Assembly (NCBI GenBank): GCA_035532115.1
Contig: DATKRO010000088.1
Coordinates: forward strand, 1 to 64,000
Reading direction: 5' to 3'
Source of the DNA: Acaudatibacter sp035532115
GTDB taxonomy: Bacteria > Pseudomonadota > Alphaproteobacteria > Caulobacterales > Caulobacteraceae
DNA length: 64,000 nt
Shown here: piece by piece, positions 58,273-64,000 of the stretch
Layout of the letters: the number at the start of each line of letters is the position of its first letter
Position numbering within the stretch: the stretch's first letter is position 1
Made by a program: the position numbers and the translations under genes
The notes under the pieces: model-generated
Told to the model about the DNA's origin: nothing
Seen by the model: the letters and a program-made list of their open reading frames with translations, nothing else
Database searches by the model: none

Positions 58273-60987
58273 TCAGAACTTGACGTGGAATCCGGCGTAG
58301 ACCTGGGTGCCGTTGTCATAGACGGCGCGCACCTGGGTCGGATTGGCGGCATAGTACTTCAGCAGCGTGTTGGTGAGGTTGAGCGCATCGACGCTGAAGG
58401 TGACGTTGCGCGTGACGTTGAAGTTCGCCGAGGCGTCCAGTTCACCGTAGCCCGCCTGGGTCTCGTCCGCGCCCCGATCGAGACCGACGAAGTAATGCGA
58501 GCGGTAGGTGTAGGCGAGCCGCACGTTCACCCACTTGATCTCGTAGTAGCCGACGAGGTTGTAGGTGACCTTGGAAGTGCCCACGAGTGCATTGCCGTTG
58601 GCGTCATGGTCGTCGATGTAGGTGAAGTTCGCCTGGAAGCCGAAGTTGTACGGCAGGGGCTGCTGGACCTGCAGCTCGACCCCCCTGACCATCCCCGTCG
58701 TATTCGCCGGCGAGGAGATCGTGTACGTCGCAAACACCGGACTGCCGGGCTTGGACAGGAATTGGTCCTGATAGACCGCGCGGTGGTTGCCGAAGGTGAC
58801 GTAGGACGAGAGATCGTCGTAGAAGACGCTGACGGCCGCCACCGACGTTGGCATGTAGTACCACTCCAGCGCCGCGTCGTAGACCGCCGCCTTGATCGGC
58901 TTCAGGTTCGGATTGCCGCCGTTGCCGGTAAGCGTGAGATCGGTAAGCGTCACGGTGCCGCCCAGCGCGCTGTAGTCCGGCCGCGACATGGTCTCGGCCG
59001 CCGACACGCGAAGCAGCAGGTTCCTGCGCAGGTCAAAGGTCAGATTCGCGCTCGGCAGCGCGTCGAAATAATCATGCCGCACGTGATCGACGTAATAGGG
59101 GCCGAAAGCTGAACTCAGGACATCGCCCTGATGCAATCCGCTTGGGTCCGAGGTGTTGGCGAAAGCGTTCTCCTGGGTCTCGACCAGGCGCACACCGAAG
59201 TTACCGCGCCAGCCCTCCCCGCTGACGCGCGCCATCACATAGCCCGCGTAATCGTTTTCCTGCACCTTGAACGAACCGGGCCAGTAATAGTTGAGCGGCT
59301 GCACGATCGAAGAGAGCGGTCCGTGAACTCCGTCCTTGATGCTGTTGAGGATGCCGACGATCGTTGACGGGTTGCCGGCGATGGGAATCAGCAGGCCGGG
59401 GATGCCGAGCGCGCCGGCGTTGAAGCCGCCGGGATAGGGGACGGGATTGGTCGCCGAGAACGGCATCGGCGGGCTGGTCCAGCAGGCGCCGTTGGCGCCC
59501 AGCGAGCAGCCGCGGTCCCAGCCGTCCACCTGCCGGGTGTGCTGCGCCCCACGCACGCCGAACAGCACGTCCCTGAAGACGCCGTCGTCCAGCGCATAGT
59601 CGCCATCGACCTTGCCGTAGATCTCCTTGTCCTTGGCCGTGAACGCCTCGTTCCAGGCCCAGTCATTGGCGAGTCCCACCGGGCTGGAGGCACTGATGTT
59701 GGTCGGCGTCACCTGCCAGCCGTTGCCGGAGGGCTGGTAGGACACCCCCGTCGGCGCATCGACTTCGAAGGACGGCGAACCGTTGGTCTGGCCCTCGCCC
59801 TGGGTGTAGCCGACCTGGCCGCTGAGGGTGAGGTGATCGGTGGCTTCGAACTTGCCGTCGAGATTGACATAGGAGGTGTAGGCGTCCGAACCAGGGCGCA
59901 CGATGTTGTCGACCACGATGCCGTCGACCGGCTTGCCGGCGGGATTGAGCAGGGGCCACACGGCCGAGGTCAGGGTGTTGTTCCTGACCGTGAAGCTCGT
60001 CGGGAGATTGTTGCCGAGCTCGTTGGCGCCCCAATACATGTAGTTGTCGTTGACGTTGCTCGCCTTGAGCTTCGAATAGAAGCCGTCGAGGTTGAGCTGC
60101 AGGCGCTGGCTCGGGCGCCACTCGACGTCGAAGTGACCGCCATAACGCTTGCGTTCCTGCTGGAACAGGGTCGAGCCGATCAGCGTCGGCGCCTGCACCC
60201 CGACCAGCGTCGGGTTGGCGGCGCCGATCGGCATGGCCGACGTGATGCCTGTGTAGCCTAGCGTCTCCTGGCCAAAGCGCTCCAGGGTGCGGTCCTCGTA
60301 GAAGCCCTGCACCGAGACCCCGATAGTGTCGTCCGGATCGTGCCAGGCCACGGTGGCGTTGGCCCACGGCTCGACTTCCTTGCGCAGGCTATTGTAGGCG
60401 CCTTCCAGCGTGCCTTCGAAGGTGAACTGCTTGCCATAGTCGAGGGCGTTGGGCGTGAGCAGGTCGACCACGCCGGCGACGCCGCCCTCGAGCAGCGAAG
60501 CGTCCTGGGTCTTGTAGACGATGGTCGACTGCACGATCTCGGCCGGCAGCAGGGTGAAGCTGACGCTGCGGCCCACGGTCTGGAACTGGTCCAGGATGAA
60601 CCAGTCGCCGGTGGCGATCGAGTGGCCGTCGACAGTCACCTGGGTAAGGCTGGGCGAGGTGCCGCGGATGCTGACGCGGTCGTTCTCGTCGAAGCCGCCC
60701 TCGCCGCTCGCCGCCGATTCGGTGTTCACCCCCGGCAGCCGCTGCAGCGCATCGGCGACGTTCTTGTCGGGGAGTTTTCCGATATCCTCGGCCGAGATCG
60801 CTTCGACCTGGTCGGTGTTTTGACGCTTGATGGCGATGGCGCGCTGCAGAGACTGCCTGATGCCGGTGACCACGACCTCGGTGGCCGTGCTCGTCGACGT
60901 GTCGGTGGCCGCCAGCGCCGGCGCGGCGGCGATGACGACGGCCGCGATGCTTGCCGAACCCAGAAGGATTCGCCTGCGCAAGGTCAT
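58273..60987 (-). CDS. TonB-dependent receptor, likely for N-acetylglucosamine or chitin oligomers
   Basis: A 904-residue outer-membrane receptor. The signal peptide ends in AAAPALAATD. A TonB-box-like TEVVVTGIRQSLQRAI precedes the plug domain (VADALQRLPGVNTES, then SIRGTSPSLTQVTVDG), and the barrel ends in YAGFHVKF with terminal Phe. It belongs to the large TonB-Xanth-Caul class. I start at the ATG at 60987 behind GGGGAGC. It is divergent from gntR-SIS-nagA, which points to amino-sugar uptake. A strong terminator follows. Confidence 0.92.
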   Translation of the reverse strand: MTLRRRILLGSASIAAVVIAAAPALAATDTSTSTATEVVVTGIRQSLQRAIAIKRQNTDQVEAISAEDIGKLPDKNVADALQRLPGVNTESAASGEGGFDENDRVSIRGTSPSLTQVTVDGHSIATGDWFILDQFQTVGRSVSFTLLPAEIVQSTIVYKTQDASLLEGGVAGVVDLLTPNALDYGKQFTFEGTLEGAYNSLRKEVEPWANATVAWHDPDDTIGVSVQGFYEDRTLERFGQETLGYTGITSAMPIGAANPTLVGVQAPTLIGSTLFQQERKRYGGHFDVEWRPSQRLQLNLDGFYSKLKASNVNDNYMYWGANELGNNLPTSFTVRNNTLTSAVWPLLNPAGKPVDGIVVDNIVRPGSDAYTSYVNLDGKFEATDHLTLSGQVGYTQGEGQTNGSPSFEVDAPTGVSYQPSGNGWQVTPTNISASSPVGLANDWAWNEAFTAKDKEIYGKVDGDYALDDGVFRDVLFGVRGAQHTRQVDGWDRGCSLGANGACWTSPPMPFSATNPVPYPGGFNAGALGIPGLLIPIAGNPSTIVGILNSIKDGVHGPLSSIVQPLNYYWPGSFKVQENDYAGYVMARVSGEGWRGNFGVRLVETQENAFANTSDPSGLHQGDVLSSAFGPYYVDHVRHDYFDALPSANLTFDLRRNLLLRVSAAETMSRPDYSALGGTVTLTDLTLTGNGGNPNLKPIKAAVYDAALEWYYMPTSVAAVSVFYDDLSSYVTFGNHRAVYQDQFLSKPGSPVFATYTISSPANTTGMVRGVELQVQQPLPYNFGFQANFTYIDDHDANGNALVGTSKVTYNLVGYYEIKWVNVRLAYTYRSHYFVGLDRGADETQAGYGELDASANFNVTRNVTFSVDALNLTNTLLKYYAANPTQVRAVYDNGTQVYAGFHVKF

Positions 60988-61047
60988 GGTGCTGCTCCCC
61001 TTCGGACCGCCCTCGCGGGGCGTCCGTCCCCTCAAGTCCATTTCCAT

Positions 61048-61171
61048 ACCAATCCGAGCCTTCCGACGCCAATCGGCGGTCCTGAGCCTGGATTTTCACC
61101 AAGCTGTCACCAATGCCATATCAAATGCAAGCCAAAATTAGCACCAATCGCGTACCAATCATTTATTGGTA
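61048..61171. promoter_or_regulatory. Palindrome and half-sites between receptor and GntR genes
   Basis: A perfect inverted repeat TACCAAT-CATTT-ATTGGTA lies at 61153-61171. Further ACCAAT half-sites occur at 61048, 61109 and 61143 in the same intergenic region, which spans the promoters of the receptor and the regulator. This is the expected place for the GntR operator that controls both directions. NagQ-type regulators of related bacteria use TGGTA-type sites, which fits but was not tested here. Confidence 0.6.
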
Positions 61172-61252
61172 TGCAAATGGTCTGGTTGTGTGGCACAAAC
61201 GCAGCGGGCCGGCCGATGGGCGTCGGGACGGGGCGGGACAAGGATCGGTGGC

Positions 61253-61999
61253 GTGACGTCGTTTTCCGAAGTGATCGGCGCTCTGGACGAGCAGGGGCGC
61301 GCGCCGCTCTATCAGCAGCTGCAGCGGGCGCTGCGCGACGCCATCGCCGACAGCCGCCTGGCGGCCGACGAGGCGCTGCCGCCGGAGCGGGATCTGGCCG
61401 AGGAGTTCAAGGTCTCGCGAATCACCGTGCGCAAGGCGCTCGACGCCCTGGTGGGCGAGGGCCTGCTCACCCGCCGCCAAGGCGCGGGAACCTTCGTGGC
61501 CTCGCGGGTCGAGAAGAGCTTCTCCAAGCTCTCGTCCTTCACCGAGGACATGATCTCGCGCGGCCGGCGCCCGGAGAGCGTCTGGCTCAGCCGCTCGTCC
61601 GGCCAGGTGACCCCCGAAGAGTCGCTCACCCTGGGCCTCAGCCCCGGCGCCCTCGTCTACCGCTTCAACCGCATCCGCTATGCCGACGGCTCGGCCATGG
61701 CGGTGGAATATTCCACCGTGCCCGGCTTCTGCCTGCCTTCCGAGAGCGCGGTGGAAGAATCGCTCTACGAGGCGCTCGACAAGCACGGCGCGCGGCCGGT
61801 GCGGGCGCTGCAGCGGCTGCGCGCCATGCTGTTCACCGCCGAGCGCGCCCGCCTGCTGGGGGTGCCCGACGGCTCCCCGGGCCTCCTGATCGAGCGGCGC
61901 GGCTTCCTGCGCGACGGGCGCGTGGTGGAACTCACCCAGAGCTACTATCGCGGCGACGCCTATGACTTCGTCGCCGAACTCAACACCGGCGCTTCCTAG
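61253..61999 (+). CDS. GntR-family (HutC-type) transcriptional regulator, NagQ/NagR-like
   Basis: A 248-residue regulator starting at a GTG (61253). The N-terminal winged helix (PLYQQLQRALRDAIADSRL, then EEFKVSRITVRKALDALVGEG) is followed by a UTRA effector domain (LGLSPGALVYRFNRIRYADG, then VELTQSYYRGDAYDF). UTRA domains of NagR-type proteins sense amino-sugar phosphates. It starts the nag operon and faces the receptor. The prediction of an N-acetylglucosamine signal comes from the downstream nagA. Confidence 0.9.
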   Translation: MTSFSEVIGALDEQGRAPLYQQLQRALRDAIADSRLAADEALPPERDLAEEFKVSRITVRKALDALVGEGLLTRRQGAGTFVASRVEKSFSKLSSFTEDMISRGRRPESVWLSRSSGQVTPEESLTLGLSPGALVYRFNRIRYADGSAMAVEYSTVPGFCLPSESAVEESLYEALDKHGARPVRALQRLRAMLFTAERARLLGVPDGSPGLLIERRGFLRDGRVVELTQSYYRGDAYDFVAELNTGAS

Positions 62000-62018
62000 G
62001 CCCCCGGAGACCTTCAGC

Positions 62019-63074
62019 GTGACTCCCAGCGACGTTCAGCCAGCCGCTGCGGCGCCGACCCGGATGGCGCGCGAGGCGGCCGAGGCGCCGGCGGCGGTGC
62101 GCCGCTTCCTGGCCGGGAACGATGCGAGCCTGCGCGACCTGGCCGACAGCCTGCGACGCACGCCGCCGCGGGCGGTGCTCACTCTGGGCCGCGGCAGCTC
62201 GGACAACGCCGCCACCTTCGCCCGCTATCTCGTCGAGACGCGCCTGGCGATCATGACGAGCTCGGCCGCGCCGTCGGTCGCCTCCCTCTACGACGCCGCC
62301 CCGGCCATCGAGGGGACGCTGGTCCTCGTCATCTCCCAGTCCGGACGCAGCCCCGACCTGCTGGCGGCGGCGCAGGCGGCGCGGTCGGCCGGCGCCAGGG
62401 TCGTCGCGCTCGTCAACGACGCGGCCTCGCCGCTGGCGGAGCTGGCGCACGCCGTCGTGCCGCTGCTGGCTGGACCGGAACTCGCCGTCGCCGCCACCAA
62501 GTCCTTCATCGTCTCGCTGGCGGCCATCGCCAAGCTCGTCGCCGCGTGGGGCGATGACCGCGCGCTGCTCGCCGGCCTCGACGGCCTGCCCGAGCTTTTG
62601 GAGCGCGCCTGGACGCTCGATTGGAGCCAGGCCCTGCCGCCGCTGCAGGGCGTCAGCAGCCTCTATGTGCTCGCCCGCGGCGTCGGCTACGCGGTCGCGC
62701 AGGAGGCCGCGCTGAAGCTGAAGGAGACCTGCGGCCTGCATGCCGAGGCGTTCAGCGCCGCCGAGGTGCGGCACGGGCCCATGGCCCTCGTCGGGCCGGG
62801 CTTTCCGGTGCTCGCCTTCGTGCAGGACGACGAGACGCGCCCGGGCGTGGAGGCGGCCGCGGCCCTGGCGGCGGCGCAGGGCGCGCCGGTGCTCCAGGTC
62901 GGCGGAACGGCGCCGGCGGGCGTGCTTCGCCTGCCGACGCTGCCGGCCTGCCCGGTGCTCGAGCCGATCGCCTTCGCCTCGAGCTTCTATCGGCTGGCGG
63001 ACGAACTCGCCCGGGCGCGCGGCTTCGATCCGGACCGGCCGCCGCATCTGGCCAAGATCACCGAGACCACCTGA
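62019..63074 (+). CDS. SIS-domain glucosamine-6-phosphate deaminase-type protein (NagB-II)
   Basis: A 351-residue protein with two SIS domains, resembling the isomerase half of GlmS but lacking the glutaminase part. Features are GRGSSDNAATFARYLVE, VLVISQSGRSPDLLAA, ATKSFIVSLAAIAK and KLKETCGLHAEAFSAAEVRHGP. Such proteins act as glucosamine-6-phosphate deaminases of the NagB-II type. I use the GTG at 62019, with GGAGA nine bases upstream. It lies between gntR and nagA and shares one base with the nagA start. Confidence 0.88.
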   Translation: MTPSDVQPAAAAPTRMAREAAEAPAAVRRFLAGNDASLRDLADSLRRTPPRAVLTLGRGSSDNAATFARYLVETRLAIMTSSAAPSVASLYDAAPAIEGTLVLVISQSGRSPDLLAAAQAARSAGARVVALVNDAASPLAELAHAVVPLLAGPELAVAATKSFIVSLAAIAKLVAAWGDDRALLAGLDGLPELLERAWTLDWSQALPPLQGVSSLYVLARGVGYAVAQEAALKLKETCGLHAEAFSAAEVRHGPMALVGPGFPVLAFVQDDETRPGVEAAAALAAAQGAPVLQVGGTAPAGVLRLPTLPACPVLEPIAFASSFYRLADELARARGFDPDRPPHLAKITETT

Positions 63075-64000
63075 TGGACCAGGCGCTGGTGAACGGCCGC
63101 GTAATGACCGACCGGGGCCTGGCCGAGGGGCTGGCGGTGCGGCTCGCGGGCGAACGCATCGCAGCCATCGGCGCCCGCGCCGAGGTGTCGGTGGGCGCCC
63201 GGGTCCGCGATCTCGGCGGCGCGCTGCTTCTGCCCGGGTTCATCGACACCCAGGTGAATGGCGGCGACGGGCTGCTCTTCAACGAGGCGCCCACCGTCCA
63301 GACCATCGCCCGCATCGGCGCGGCGCACCGGCGCTTCGGCACCACCGGCTTTTTGCCGACCCTGATCAGCGACGATCTTTCCATCGTTCGCGAGGCGATC
63401 GCGGCGACGCGTCAGGCGATCGCTTCGGGCGTCCCCGGCGTGCTCGGCCTGCATATCGAGGGACCGTTCCTCAGCGCCAGCCGCAAGGGCATCCACGACG
63501 CCAGAAAGTTCCGCCGCACCGACGAAACCTCGTTCGCTCTGCTGACCTCGCTGGAGAGCGGGCGCACCCTCGTCACCCTGGCGCCCGAGGCGACGAGCCC
63601 GGAACTGATCGCGCGGCTGGTCGGGGCGGGTGTGGTGGTCTCGGCCGGCCACAGCAACGCCTCCTACGCCGCGACGCGCGTCGCGCTCGACCATGGGCTC
63701 AGCGGCTTCACCCACCTCTTCAACGCCATGTCGCCGCTGACCAGCCGCGAGCCCGGCGTGGTCGGCGCGGCCCTGGAAGACCAGCGCGCCTGGTGCGGCG
63801 TCATCGTCGACGGCGTCCACGTCGATCCGGTGGTGCTGAAGCTCGCCCTGCGCCTGCGCCCGCACGCCCGCTTCAACCTGATCAGCGACGCCATGCCCTG
63901 CGTCGGTTCGGACCAGACCGCCTTCGATCTGCAGGGCCGGACCATCACGGTGCGCGACGGCGCCTGCTACGACGCCCAGGGCACCCTGGCCGGGTCGGCG
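63074..64000 (+). CDS. nagA: N-acetylglucosamine-6-phosphate deacetylase, N-terminal part
   Basis: The frame is open from the ATG at 63074 to the window edge, giving 309 residues of an enzyme usually 370-390 long. Metal-site and substrate motifs are visible: GFIDTQVNGGDG near residue 56, GLHIEGPFLSASRKGIHD near residue 124, SAGHSNASY near residue 193 and THLFNAMSPL near residue 214. VGAALEDQ and LISDAMPCVG follow. It removes the acetyl group from N-acetylglucosamine 6-phosphate ahead of the deaminase. The rest lies beyond the window. Confidence 0.94.
   Translation, partial: MDQALVNGRVMTDRGLAEGLAVRLAGERIAAIGARAEVSVGARVRDLGGALLLPGFIDTQVNGGDGLLFNEAPTVQTIARIGAAHRRFGTTGFLPTLISDDLSIVREAIAATRQAIASGVPGVLGLHIEGPFLSASRKGIHDARKFRRTDETSFALLTSLESGRTLVTLAPEATSPELIARLVGAGVVVSAGHSNASYAATRVALDHGLSGFTHLFNAMSPLTSREPGVVGAALEDQRAWCGVIVDGVHVDPVVLKLALRLRPHARFNLISDAMPCVGSDQTAFDLQGRTITVRDGACYDAQGTLAGSA

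Overview
The window is high-GC chromosomal DNA with dense, short-spaced genes. It reads as an alphaproteobacterium of the Caulobacterales (Caulobacter/Phenylobacterium type). The support is a FliX gene divergent from a P-ring operon (flgI, a rod-binding protein, an FlbY-like gene), a DksA with a degenerate zinc finger, a large TonB-dependent receptor beside N-acetylglucosamine genes, GTTC-N7-GTTC LexA boxes, and dusA used as an integration site. This placement is inferred from gene content, not from a marker-gene phylogeny.

Layout. 1-4.3 kb: end of glcE, glcF, alanine dehydrogenase and pyruvate kinase (central carbon metabolism). 4.3-6.3 kb: two toxin-antitoxin modules, VapBC and RES-Xre, with a decayed gene fragment between them. 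6.4-7.8 kb: a carboxymuconolactone decarboxylase-like protein and a ParA-like ATPase. 7.9-11.5 kb: a four-gene Mla/MCE lipid transporter (permease, ATPase, MCE protein, lipoprotein). 11.5-14.5 kb: dksA and the flagellar genes. 14.7-15.4 kb: a DUF5131 gene under a perfect SOS box. 15.5-18.1 kb: a methyltransferase and an ABC-F ATPase, each with a one-base frameshift. 18.3-35.9 kb: ordinary chromosome with two glutathione transferases, two enoyl-CoA hydratases, a hydrolase, uvrA, an EEP hydrolase convergent with a phospholipase D, an AlkD-like repair protein, periplasmic proteins, a DUF3857/TPR protein and dusA.

The accessory region begins in the 5' end of dusA. A 33-bp piece of dusA (35858-35890) is repeated at 42180-42212 with 29/33 identity and bounds a 6.3-kb island. 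The island carries a chromate transporter with a PadR regulator and an arsenic operon: arsR, an ArsI-type lyase, two unrelated arsenate reductases and an aquaglyceroporin, with no arsenite pump. Just outside the second repeat lie a frameshifted dusA-type integrase remnant, four perfectly spaced 24-bp iterons, a winged-helix/Fic fusion protein, a small conserved protein and an ankyrin gene remnant. This suggests serial insertion at the dusA site followed by decay.

45.6-64 kb returns to chromosomal genes: two SDR oxidoreductases, a DUF1003 membrane protein, a GH78 alpha-L-rhamnosidase, galE, a hybrid histidine kinase, and two convergent TPR-sulfotransferases. The last block is an N-acetylglucosamine locus, in which a TonB-dependent receptor diverges from a GntR regulator, a SIS-domain deaminase and nagA. 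A palindrome between receptor and regulator is the likely GntR operator. nagA runs off the right edge and glcE off the left edge.
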